From the NCBI GenBank assembly GCA_013398615.1, contig VZSR01003807.1:1216944-1280943 (forward strand): a stretch of 64,000 nt of DNA. Direction: 5' to 3'. The notes under the pieces were generated by a model that saw only the letters and a list, made by a program, of their open reading frames with translations, was not told where the DNA came from and searched no databases. This document shows, in pieces, positions 41,501 to 47,710 of the stretch; the stretch's first letter is position 1, and the number at the start of each line of letters is the position of its first letter. The position numbers were made by a program, and so were the translations under genes. The stretch comes from Brachypodius melanocephalos (taxonomy: Eukaryota; Chordata; Aves; Passeriformes; Pycnonotidae).

Positions 41501-44500
41501 ATTATGCCTTATTAGTAAATCTGGCAACACGTGAACAAAGCAAAGGGAAATTTTGACCCATTTTTAAAATTCCTACTGGTCTCTTCAAACTATATATCCA
41601 AAGTAATTTGCTTATCCTTTAGTTCTATTTTGATTTGGAGAAAAAGTTTTTTCAAAGTAGGTAGACATTTTGAGTATGGAGAATTACATTACTTAGTATA
41701 GGTGCATGACTTTTGTGCAATGCTTCAAATTTTTGGTTTTCATATGAATTTATAATTTCATACTGCATACATTGACAGGGAATTATTATTATTATGAATC
41801 GGATGCATTTGATTGGTCCCATAGTTGTTATTCCCCATACAAAATCTAAAAATCAGGCTGGACACAACACCGTGCTTCAAGTCAGGATCAAGACAACTAA
41901 AGGATTCTGAGAGAATTGGCCAAGGTCCTTAGAGGGCCATCTATAATCTTGGAATCTTGGCCCACATCAGGGGACATTCTTGGTTACTGCAGCAAAGGAA
42001 ATCTTGAGTTCCTCTTCAGGAAGGCCAGGAGGAAACCCAGAGAAACTGTCAGTTGGACAGCCTCATTTTGATCCCTGGGAAAGTCATGAAGTGAGTCCTC
42101 TAGGAAAGCATTTCAGTTGTTATGAAGGAAAAAGTCACAGAAAACAATCAGTGTGAGCTTACCAAACATTCTGTGACCCAGTGATGGTTCTCTGTGGTAA
42201 AAATCGAATTTTGGTGATGACACAAGCAATCAACATTGTTTATTTTGACTTCAGCAAGGGACCCACAGTACTCTCATATCAAGATAGCGCATTTGTCTGA
42301 CAAAAGGACAACTAGGTGGATTAAGATGATGTTTGGATAACCAGATTTAGGGTGTACTCAGCACTTTGGACCACACTTTAAATTCTGCATTCAGCTGCAG
42401 TAAAGACTATAATAAACTAAAACCAATTTGGTAGAGAGCCACCAATATGGCCAATGGTGTGGAGCACATGCCTTAACAGAAGAGAGCTGGGCTTGTTTAG
42501 CCTAGAGACGATAATGCTTTGATCTAAGAGCAGCTCTGCAAGACCTGTGAGTGTTTGGTGGGAAGACAAAAGGCAGTGTGCATGAGCTGAAACGTTTAGA
42601 CTTGGCATAATCTTTTCATCAGCAGACTGCCCAAAGAGTTTGTGCAGTCTCCACCCCTGGAGATTTTCAAGACCTGGCAGGATAAAGCCCTGACACTCTG
42701 ATTTGACTTCTCAGTTGACCTTGCTTTGAACAGGATCTTAGAGGTCTGGTCCAACTTCCTAGAGACTCTGTAACTTTGCAGCTGCTCTTAGTGCCAAACA
42801 CCTCATACTGATTAGTGCTGTTTAACTTTATTATCAAGGGTTCTGAGCCTGCTGTATTTCATTAGACTATGAAATCTCTTCCTAAATGAAGAAGGCTAAA
42901 AAGATTCAAGGACATTTTTGTTAAACTTAGGCTAAAATTCTACTTGTAAATGAGTCAAATTCAGTATTCAATAAGGAGTGACATTTCTAAACTACAGGTG
43001 TAGCAAGTTGTGGTTTTTATTAAAAGTAGTCTGCATAAATATTGAGACATGCTTGTCTTGGAAGTAACAAATATTTATGATTCCCACAAATTTTTTCTGT
43101 AATTCTCACAATTATCTTTTTTATTAATCCTCTGTTCATGCTAGTTTTGGTTTTGTGGGCTTGTTTTGGGTTTTTTTTACTGACATATCTTTACCAAAGA
43201 GAAACTTCCTTCTTGGGAGTGTAGTCAGCTTAAGACATTTCTGTGTCTAAACCCACGTGTTTCTGACTCCCTCAGCTGTACTGTTGAAACTTACAGGAAC
43301 CCATGTCAAACCAGATCAGGGAAGTCATTCATGTTAAAAATAACCTTGCCAAAACAATTTATTTTTAATCAATACCATTTTGTAGTATAGTAGAAACTAG
43401 AGAATTTCTGGGTCAAATTAGAGATGTATAATAGGTGAAGAAATGAACCAGAGTGGAGAAAATGCTAAAGTTGACTTTGCTGAGGGGAAAAGTAAAATTG
43501 AAAGAACTACAGCCCGAAGGACTTGATGTAATAATATGAAGACAATTACCCTGAGTGGCTAATTTGTCTGTGGTAGACAAATAATAGTGGATATGATAAA
43601 TAAGGCTGGAATACTTAAAGCAATACATTTTTTTCTTTAACTTCTGATGCTTTTGAAAGCTCTTCTGTGTAGACATTGTTTTCATTCTACAATCAGTCAT
43701 GTATGGTGACAGAGTAGTCATGAAAAGCAAGAGTTGTTTGTGAACAGCAGATTTTGAGAATCATTGAATCATGATGGTTGGGAAAAAACTTTAAGATCAT
43801 TGAGTCCAACCACTAATCCAACACCACTGTGTTCACCACTAAACCATGTCCCCAAGTGCTACATTCACACACTTTGGATGACTTGCAGGGATGGTGATTG
43901 CACCATTCCCTGGGCAGCTTATTCCAATGTCTTCACCCTTACCATGAAGAAATATTTCCTGATATCCAATCTAAACCTTCCCTGGCACAACTTGAGCCAA
44001 TTTCCTCTAGTCTTGTCCCTTGTTAACCTAAGAGAAGAGACCAACCCCCACCTGGCTACACCCTAAGGTCACTCCTGAGCCTCCTTTTTCCCGGGCTAAA
44101 CAACTCCACCTCCCTCAGCTGCTTCTCCTAAGACTTGTGCTCCAGACCCTTCACCATCTCCACTGCCTTTCTCTGGGCTCACGCCAGAACTTCAGTGTGG
44201 TTTTTGCAGTGAAGTGTCTAAAACTGGACACAGGATTTGAGGTGTGGCCTCACCAGTGCTGAGGACAGGGGGACAATCACTGCCCTGGTCCTGCTGGCCA
44301 CGCTGTTGCTGACAGAGGCCAGAGTGCCCCTGGCCTTCTTGGCCACACTGCTGGATTCATGATCAGCTGCTGTCAACCAGCACCCACAGGTCCTTCTCTG
44401 CCCATAGCTTTCAGCCACTCTGCCCCAAGCCTGGACTTCTTGACACAGCTCCCAAATTCGTTGGAGAAAGGGATGAAGAGAAGTCTAAGTTGATGTGTTA

Positions 44501-44684
44501 ACTTGCAGGTAAACTATAAAACTCATCAAAAAGTAACTTTTTTTTTTTTTTCACTTTCAGTATTTCACCTTCTTACAAGAGCCTACCATCAGTATCAGAG
44601 ACTTTTCCAACACTGAGAACGATGATTGAAGTACTAAATACAGACTCATCTCACTGTTTAAAAAAAACAATAGTTGTTGTATAA
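5344..44684 (+). CDS. TTC13: TTC13, tetratricopeptide repeat protein 13 (23 coding exons)
   Basis: Complete spliced gene. Joining the 23 exons listed separately gives 2505 nt and 834 residues, with every junction in frame. The product closely follows mammalian TTC13 from MAPAG to the C-terminus. Residues 1-27 form a signal peptide (hydrophobic PLAVLAVLA core, probable cleavage after ALA27). Cysteines 61, 73 and 81 mark a short Cys/Ser-rich stalk. Residues about 118-380 hold about seven TPR units, for example AIAYVLFGNGLYDEAIRHF, the unit after R299 and one ending KRCLQLEP. Residues about 405-834 are conserved but match no fold I recognise. No clear membrane anchor is visible beyond the signal peptide, so a lumenal or secreted protein is inferred. 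The 5344 start has a strong context (A at -3, G at +4). Family function is poorly known; the shared promoter with ARV1 hints at an ER role. Confidence 0.95.
5528..5934 (+). other. TTC13: TTC13 intron 1, proximal GC-rich part
   Basis: Intron DNA still within the CpG island to about 5680, then falling to average composition. I see no coding or RNA signal apart from GC-driven spurious frames. Confidence 0.7.
5935..6376 (+). mobile_element. CR1 LINE 3' fragment, plus strand
   Basis: Sense-strand CR1 3' region: the AAGGTATATAAATATTTCAA block, then GGAACAGGCTGCCCAGGGAA, and near the end GATCTCCATAGATCTCTTCC. It is 5'-truncated and non-coding; open frames at 5872-6141 and 6196-6495 just cross it. 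It belongs to the same general subfamily as the minus-strand copy at 4409-4803, so the two lie inverted on either side of the ARV1/TTC13 promoter. Edges are approximate. Confidence 0.85.
6377..9032 (+). other. TTC13: TTC13 intron 1, distal part
   Basis: AT-rich intron. The hydrophobic overlapping frames at 8340-8782 come from a T-rich pyrimidine stretch and are not taken as genes. Ends with the CTTTTCTTCCAG acceptor. Confidence 0.75.
9033..9127 (+). CDS. TTC13: TTC13 exon 2
   Basis: Completes residue 62 and encodes to residue 93, including FLHFHESDC and the conserved SLNTEKIL. Cysteines 73 and 81 lie here. CTTCCAG acceptor, GTATGT donor, phase 0 at the end. Confidence 0.95.
9128..11860 (+). 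other. TTC13: TTC13 intron 2
   Basis: Unremarkable AT-rich intron with an A17 homopolymer at 10829-10845. No other feature seen. Confidence 0.8.
10829..10845 (+). repeat. Poly(A) tract, A17
   Basis: Homopolymer of 17 adenines in intron 2. No retroelement body is recognisable directly upstream. Confidence 0.9.
11861..11936 (+). CDS. TTC13: TTC13 exon 3
   Basis: Encodes residues 94-118 plus one base, including EQKRFPFPTDND and NEEL, which leads into the first TPR. TTTTACAG acceptor, GTAAGA donor, phase 1. Confidence 0.95.
11937..14741 (+). other. TTC13: TTC13 intron 3
   Basis: AT-rich intron with a T12 run at 12221-12232. The open frame 12396-12647 has no recognisable similarity or splice context. 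Confidence 0.8.
14742..14812 (+). CDS. TTC13: TTC13 exon 4
   Basis: Encodes residues 119-142, the body of the first TPR (GNGLYDEAIRHFSTMLQ). TTGTTAG acceptor, GTAAGT donor, phase 0. Confidence 0.95.
14813..17098 (+). other. TTC13: TTC13 intron 4
   Basis: AT-rich intron with a T18 homopolymer at 15697-15714. No further feature seen. Confidence 0.8.
15697..15714 (+). repeat. Poly(T) tract, T18
   Basis: Run of 18 thymines in intron 4. Confidence 0.9.
17099..17164 (+). CDS. TTC13: TTC13 exon 5
   Basis: Encodes residues 143-164 (EEPDLVSAIYGRGIAYGKKG), which start the second TPR. TTAACAG acceptor, GTGAGT donor, phase 0. Confidence 0.95.
17165..18672 (+). other. TTC13: TTC13 intron 5
   Basis: AT-rich intron; the minus-strand open frame 17253-17576 is not recognisable as a gene. 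Nothing else seen. Confidence 0.8.
18673..18765 (+). CDS. TTC13: TTC13 exon 6
   Basis: Encodes residues 165-195, including NAELALFELSRVISLEPDH and the start of the third TPR (EQRAE). CTTTTCAG acceptor, GTGAGC donor, phase 0. Confidence 0.95.
18766..19824 (+). other. TTC13: TTC13 intron 6
   Basis: AT-rich intron; no feature seen. Confidence 0.8.
19825..19941 (+). CDS. TTC13: TTC13 exon 7
   Basis: Encodes residues 196-234, including the TPR helix B SDLTKAIQLQPSARLYGHRA and the start of the next unit. CTCTTAG acceptor, GTTAGT donor, phase 0. Confidence 0.95.
19942..20751 (+). other. TTC13: TTC13 intron 7
   Basis: AT-rich intron; no feature seen. Confidence 0.8.
20752..20862 (+). CDS. TTC13: TTC13 exon 8
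   Basis: Encodes residues 235-271 (DYATAHEDF ... FHRGLLK), the end of one TPR and helix A of the next. ATGACAG acceptor, GTAAAG donor, phase 0. Confidence 0.95.
20863..23234 (+). other. TTC13: TTC13 intron 8
   Basis: AT-rich intron. Several short frames on both strands (21084-22848) match nothing I know. Confidence 0.8.
23235..23317 (+). CDS. TTC13: TTC13 exon 9
   Basis: Encodes residues 272-298 plus two bases (EAIESFKEALKQK ... KSLGQAY). TTTGTAG acceptor, GTACTT donor, phase 2. Confidence 0.95.
23318..24446 (+). other. TTC13: TTC13 intron 9
   Basis: AT-rich intron carrying the inverted repeat at 23529-23551. Confidence 0.8.
23529..23551. repeat. Perfect 11-bp inverted repeat, 1-nt spacer
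   Basis: Arms CTTTGAGTCTC (23529-23539) and GAGACTCAAAG (23541-23551) are exact reverse complements around C23540. It contains a GAGTCTC/GAGACTC core and lies in intron 9, about 210 bp after exon 9. Confidence 0.85.
24447..24588 (+). CDS. TTC13: TTC13 exon 10
   Basis: Completes R299 and encodes to residue 346: most of one TPR (ELGNFDAATENFQKALLLDQ) and helix A of the last one (MMLYHHGSLDEALKNFK). TACCTAG acceptor, GTAAGC donor, phase 0. Confidence 0.95.
24589..25804 (+). other. TTC13: TTC13 intron 10
   Basis: AT-rich intron; no feature seen. Confidence 0.8.
25805..25979 (+). CDS. TTC13: TTC13 exon 11
   Basis: Longest internal exon, residues 347-404 plus one base. It ends the last clear TPR (RCLQLEPYNEV) and encodes the near-invariant KGLSHVAMGQFYEGIKAQTK block. 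CTCCTAG acceptor, GTAAGT donor, phase 1. Confidence 0.95.
25980..26405 (+). other. TTC13: TTC13 intron 11
   Basis: Short AT-rich intron; begins with a G8 run near 25998. Nothing else seen. Confidence 0.8.
26406..26562 (+). CDS. TTC13: TTC13 exon 12
   Basis: Completes E405 and encodes to residue 456 plus two bases: YSRYLHAHLDTPLTEYN ... DHWAKNLPFLIENYEEQPG. It opens the conserved C-terminal half. TCCAG acceptor, GTGAGA donor, phase 2. Confidence 0.95.
26834..26964 (+). CDS. TTC13: TTC13 exon 13
   Basis: Completes K457 and encodes to residue 500 plus one base (FQNFESYKPDVQELICVADH ... FLPNKRIHR). The acceptor is a weak CTGTAAG, followed at once by a second AG that would shift frame. GTATAC donor, phase 1. 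Confidence 0.94.
26965..27298 (+). other. TTC13: TTC13 intron 13
   Basis: Short 334-nt intron with a G-rich start (GGGGGG near 27003) and a strong pyrimidine tract before CTTCAG. No other feature seen. Confidence 0.85.
27299..27431 (+). CDS. TTC13: TTC13 exon 14
   Basis: Completes A501 and encodes to residue 544 plus two bases: EVMQAVQRTW and the highly conserved RLMQWRDMFDIAVKWR. CTTCAG acceptor, GTAATG donor, phase 2. Confidence 0.95.
27432..27922 (+). other. TTC13: TTC13 intron 14
   Basis: Short intron; no feature seen. Confidence 0.8.
27923..28015 (+). CDS. TTC13: TTC13 exon 15
   Basis: Completes R545 and encodes to residue 575 plus two bases (ADPDQPVLWLDQMPARSLS-type block, then GFNNHINLI). 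TTTGTAG acceptor, GTATGA donor, phase 2. Confidence 0.95.
28016..32202 (+). other. TTC13: TTC13 intron 15 (largest intron)
   Basis: A 4.2-kb AT-rich intron. The 120-residue plus frame at 28887-29249 overlaps open frames on both strands and has no recognised similarity, so it is left unannotated. No repeat is recognised. Confidence 0.8.
32203..32286 (+). CDS. TTC13: TTC13 exon 16
   Basis: Completes R576 and encodes to residue 603 plus two bases (GQVINMRYLEYFEKILHFIK ...). TTTGTAG acceptor, GTAAAT donor, phase 2. Confidence 0.95.
32287..33694 (+). other. TTC13: TTC13 intron 16
   Basis: AT-rich intron; no feature seen. Confidence 0.8.
33695..33779 (+). CDS. TTC13: TTC13 exon 17
   Basis: Completes G604 and encodes to residue 632 (ANNPKGLLEVREALEKVHKV ...). 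T-rich CTAG acceptor, GTAAAT donor, phase 0. Confidence 0.95.
33780..36037 (+). other. TTC13: TTC13 intron 17
   Basis: AT-rich intron; no feature seen except the tandem acceptor at its end. Confidence 0.8.
36038..36147 (+). CDS. TTC13: TTC13 exon 18
   Basis: Encodes residues 633-668 plus two bases (QFNSKTRDGFTVNTKVPS ... FTITITGD). The acceptor reads AAGCAG, so Q633 is optional; I used the upstream AG because the mammalian protein has KQFN. GTATGT donor, phase 2. Confidence 0.94.
36148..37488 (+). other. TTC13: TTC13 intron 18
   Basis: AT-rich intron; no feature seen. Confidence 0.8.
37489..37624 (+). CDS. TTC13: TTC13 exon 19
   Basis: Completes K669 and encodes to residue 714 (VGNILFSVETQTTEERTQLY ... 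LSAELG). TTAACAG acceptor, GTAAGG donor, phase 0. Confidence 0.95.
37625..38300 (+). other. TTC13: TTC13 intron 19
   Basis: AT-rich intron with a T13 run (38282-38294) forming the pyrimidine tract. No other feature seen. Confidence 0.8.
38301..38380 (+). CDS. TTC13: TTC13 exon 20
   Basis: Encodes residues 715-740 plus two bases (EVDAVCNLILSLVYYFYNL ...), a hydrophobic conserved segment. TCCTCAG acceptor, GTTAGT donor, phase 2. Confidence 0.95.
38381..39522 (+). other. TTC13: TTC13 intron 20
   Basis: AT-rich intron; no feature seen. Confidence 0.8.
39523..39601 (+). CDS. TTC13: TTC13 exon 21 (GC donor)
   Basis: Completes S741 and encodes to residue 767 (VIAYSVIMGALMASGKE ... PKGK). The donor is AAG|GCAAGT, the standard form of a GC-AG intron; no GT in a suitable place would keep the frame and the conserved KGKLVDFEAM junction. 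Phase 0. Confidence 0.94.
39602..41125 (+). other. TTC13: TTC13 intron 21 (GC-AG)
   Basis: Intron starting GC and ending TTTTCAG. It contains the 33-nt tandem duplication at 40115-40180 with two AATAAA hexamers. The open frames near 40729-41035 on both strands are not recognised. Confidence 0.85.
40115..40180 (+). repeat. 33-nt tandem duplication
   Basis: Two adjacent 33-nt units (40115-40147 and 40148-40180) match at 26 of 33 positions. Both start TTTGA and contain TATTATACC and AATAAAG, so the duplication doubles a poly(A)-type hexamer inside intron 21. Confidence 0.8.
41126..41205 (+). CDS. TTC13: TTC13 exon 22
   Basis: Encodes residues 768-793 plus two bases (LVDFEAMTAPGSEAFSKIAK ...). 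TTTTCAG acceptor, GTAAAT donor, phase 2. Confidence 0.95.
41206..41799 (+). other. TTC13: TTC13 intron 22, first part
   Basis: AT-rich intron DNA; no feature seen. Confidence 0.75.
41800..42780 (+). mobile_element. Old degenerate CR1 LINE, plus strand
   Basis: A diverged sense CR1 spanning the end of the reverse-transcriptase region and the 3' region. Recognisable blocks include one about 42240-42275 (TTTATTTTGACTTCAGCAAG, cf. the CR1 'leucine-aspartate-phenylalanine' RT segment), GAAGAGAGCTGGGCTTGTTT near 42479, and GATCTTAGAGGTCTGGTCCA near 42733. Many stops and indels; no coding capacity. It is much more diverged than the other CR1 copies here. Edges approximate. Confidence 0.7.
42781..43761 (+). 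other. TTC13: TTC13 intron 22, middle part
   Basis: AT-rich intron DNA between two CR1 copies. The minus-strand open frame 43413-43730 is not recognised. Confidence 0.7.
43762..44467 (-). mobile_element. CR1 LINE fragment, minus strand
   Basis: About 700 nt of CR1 antisense to TTC13. The left edge AATCATTGAATCATGATGGT is the complement of the CR1 3' end; the body has CCTGGGCAGCTTATTCCAAT, GAAGAAATATTTCCTGATAT and TGCTGGCCACGCTGTTGCTG. It is 5'-truncated and non-coding. Its right end is only about 95 nt before the last TTC13 exon. Confidence 0.88.
44538..44551 (+). repeat. T14 pyrimidine tract before last TTC13 exon
   Basis: Run of 14 thymines forming the polypyrimidine tract of the final acceptor (TTTCAG at 44560). 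Confidence 0.9.
44561..44684 (+). CDS. TTC13: TTC13 exon 23 (last)
   Basis: Completes S794 and encodes ISPSYKSLPSVSETFPTL, then EVLNTDSSHCLKKTIVVV and TAA at 44682-44684. The conserved part ends at LKK; the final hydrophobic residues differ from the human tail as I recall it. The A8 run spanning the LKK codons suggests the tail changed through slippage. Confidence 0.93.
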
Positions 44685-44692
44685 TTTATACA

Positions 44693-44698
44693 AATAAA
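44693..44698 (+). terminator. TTC13: Poly(A) signal AATAAA, 8 nt after TTC13 stop
   Basis: Canonical hexamer nearest the TTC13 stop. If used, the 3' UTR would be only about 30 nt. A second AATAAA follows at 44780-44785, after a T/G-rich stretch. Confidence 0.6.
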
Positions 44699-44779
44699 AG
44701 GCTAAGAGGTACTGCTTCATAAATTATTTTGAATGGCAAATTATGGTCAAAATGGTTTGGTTTTGTTTTGGTTTTTTTT

Positions 44780-44785
44780 AATAAA
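44780..44785 (+). terminator. TTC13: Second candidate TTC13 poly(A) signal
   Basis: AATAAA about 95 nt after the stop. Usage relative to the first hexamer cannot be judged from sequence. Confidence 0.45.
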
Positions 44786-47079
44786 ACAAACTTACTTGAC
44801 TATTTATCACCAGTAAAAGAAATCTTTCTGTGACCAACAATATTAAAAGGAAAAAAGAAGTAGAACAACTGCTTTTTCGTATTAAGACACACTCTAACAG
44901 AAATAGTTATTCAGGGGCCAAACTGAACAGCAGTAAGAAAATTGATCACAGTTATGAACTGAACACACTGCTGGTGAAAATATATTGAAAGGAAAACAAA
45001 AAAAAAGCAGTCTTCATTGGAAATAATGCTATACTACTTCTCATTGGTTTTTTCCAAAGCCTCTGACTTCTGCACAGAAAGCTTAGAGCTCTACCATGTG
45101 TGAGTAACTGGAGAATACACAAGCATTTCATGTAGTGCAGTCCAGTGAAGGAACAGGTGTCAGCTTAAAAGAATGGGGTTCAGGGAAACATCATTTGGAA
45201 ACAAACCAAACCAATTACTTACTTGGAGCTAGGCTCTTGGTGAGTAAATATCAGAAACACAACACTCCCCCTTTCGAAATACCCATTGATGGTGGTGGGT
45301 GGCAAAAGTTACTAACAGATCAACAGGATTGAAGTATATTGGGAGCACCAACTAGTGTTCCTTGAGTTATTTTTGTTGGACAGACTTAGCAGCATTCTGG
45401 AAAGGCAGGTTTCCTTGACCAAAAGGCAAATTTGACCACCTGTCTGTTTAGTACTAATGAACATGCATTCTAAACTTTCTTGATCAGAATTTCTGTAAAG
45501 GGTAAAAGTAGATATTTCTTTGCAAGTAAGGATAAAGGAAGCTTGTAAGTTTTCATTGAAAGAATTGGGATGCTGTCCATTTGTGACACAGGTATTGCCA
45601 ACATTCTATTCTTGAGTACCTTCTTCTATCCCACTAGAAATAAGCATTATTTGCTTCTTCTATTTAAAAGTCTAAAAGTTTAAATAACCTCTACTACATT
45701 TCCTTAAGGAGGAAAGGAATTGTTGTTTTCCTGGAAAAAACAGCAGCCTGGAGAATATGCCTAACTTTATATCTTGATTGTGTTCTAATTTGATCTTCTA
45801 AGCCTGTAAGTTTTGTTATGCCTTGTATTATTCATTGAGACAGGGGAATTACATTGGCACTTGACCATACAGTCTTGGGAACTATAAAAAGGAGGGGTTT
45901 TGTTTTGGGCAATTATACCAGAGGGAGTGGAGAAGGGGTGGTGCTGAAGAGAAAAACTGCCTGGGCAAACAAACCGTGTACACTTGTCTGCGTTTCCTTG
46001 TCCTTATTTCTTACTCCTGTGACTGACTTCATCCCCAGCCCCTGGTAGCAGACAAAAGAGATCAATGGGAGATCATGGGAGGGTTTGGGATCATGTGTAT
46101 TGCACCTCTTATGAGTGTGTATGCCTGCAAACTCGTTTCAAAAGCTTCTTTCTCTGGGCGTGATGCAGATGACTAAGAAAGAAAGCGAGCTCAAGTCAAG
46201 TGCTCTCAAACAAGTTTAACAAACAAAACAGGATTATATAACTGGGCTGGTATGTGATGACTTGGGGAACTGTAATTACCTCTTAAGAACCAAGGATGTG
46301 GAGAAATCTAATTATCGTTTTCCATCCTCTTCTGTGTCATCTTAGCTGGTCTAGCGATATTTGAACTCTTAAATGGGAACATTAATGGATTGCAGCCCCA
46401 GTCATTTATTTATTAAGAATTATACTAAAGAAAGCAAAATGAGGAAAAAAATAGGCTAAGCAGTGAAAAACCATTAATCTGAACCTCAATATTTGTGCTA
46501 TTTAGTAATATATTTTGAAGATAATAAAAATTCCCCTGCAACTACCTAGGCCAAAAGTCAAAATAGATTTAGTTTCACATAAATCTTCTGACATATTTGC
46601 CTGTCTCAGGTAAGCTTGGGGTTTTTTTGTGGTTTTTTGGTTTTTGGTCGTTTTTTGTGGAAAGGAACTATGCTTCCCCCACCCCGGGAGACTGGTCATC
46701 TTTTGGGAGTTTGTGTGTGGGAGCTCGGTGAATCCTTTGCCAAAATAAGGGCTTGTTACAGGAAATGAGCATTTGTACAGCAGAGGAGGAGACCAGAAAA
46801 CCTAATTATTTCAACTTTTGGCAATCTGTTTTACCAAGGTAAGCAATGCCTACTGCATAGGCTTGTTACACTTAGGCTGCAACTTTACTATGAAATTAAT
46901 ACAGAGGTCTCAGACGATCCTGCACCCTAACTGGTGCAGTTGGACAAAAGCGCCTGTCCCAGGCATCCTCTCTTGTGACAGCAGCTGCTGGACCTTCTAC
47001 CGTGTTAAGAAACGCGTACGACTTATTTAGGAGTGAAGAAAGGCAGGTTCTTGAGCAGGGTGCTCCTCTGCCAGCTGAG
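44786..47079. other. TTC13 3' flank / intergenic
   Basis: AT-rich DNA between TTC13 and the next CpG island. It could include a longer TTC13 3' UTR. Short open frames (45135-45332, 45854-46048) are not recognised. A T/G-rich low-complexity patch lies at about 46619-46660. Confidence 0.7.
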
Positions 47080-47516
47080 GCAAGTCCTTTCCTGGTGCTC
47101 CTGGCCCCGGCAGCGTGGGAATACTATAGCTTACCTCCTCGGGAAAGAAGGGGAAGGGCTGTGGGAGATGAGCGCTACGGGCAAGAGTACTTGAGGGCCG
47201 CGGGGCCCGTTCAGCCTCAAGCCATCGACGGTACCGAGAGCGAAGCAAGCCCGGGAGGGGCTCGCCGGCCCGGGGCGGCAGGAGAAAGGCCGGCTCCCGG
47301 CGGGAGCGGCGGGCGGGCGATGCCGAAGGCGGAGGCGGGCAGGGGCTGCCGCTGGCCGGGCGTGCACGGGGCGGGCAGCGGGGGAGGTGGCCGCCCGGCT
47401 TTATAGGGAGCGAGGGAGGCGGTGCCTGCGGGAGGGGAGCGGAGGAGGCGGTACTCTTCCCGTTCCCATCCCCAATTCCGCCGTGCGAGTGCGGGGCTGG
47501 CGGCGGCGGGGTGGCC

Positions 47517-47610
47517 ATGGCCTCCATGGCGGCGGCGATCGCCGCCTCCCGCACGGCGGTGATGAACGGGAACCGGCCGCTGGACGAGCGGGAGCGCAAG
47601 CGGTTCAGCT
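47517..47610 (+). CDS. C1orf198: C1orf198 homologue exon 1, cut by assembly gap
   Basis: Starts MASMAAAIAASRTAVMNGN and continues to ERKRFS, nearly identical to the human C1orf198 N-terminus (MASMAAAIAASRSAVMSGN). The start context is strong (G at -3, G at +4). The frame runs into the N gap after 31 residues plus one base. In human the first exon codes for roughly 110 residues, so most of it is missing: the sequence right after the gap does not match the protein. C1orf198 is a conserved vertebrate protein of unknown function. The gene is in the same orientation as TTC13 with its start 2.8 kb downstream of the TTC13 stop. Confidence 0.92.
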
Positions 47611-47710
47611 NNNNNNNNNNNNNNNNNNNNNNNNNNNNNNNNNNNNNNNNNNNNNNNNNNNNNNNNNNNNNNNNNNNNNNNNNNNNNNNNNNNNNNNNNN
47701 NNNNNNNNNN
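47611..47710. other. Assembly gap (100 N)
   Basis: Exactly 100 N, the usual placeholder for a gap of unknown size. It falls in the GC-rich first exon of C1orf198 and must hide more than 100 bases, since about 80 residues of exon 1 plus the donor are absent. Confidence 0.97.
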
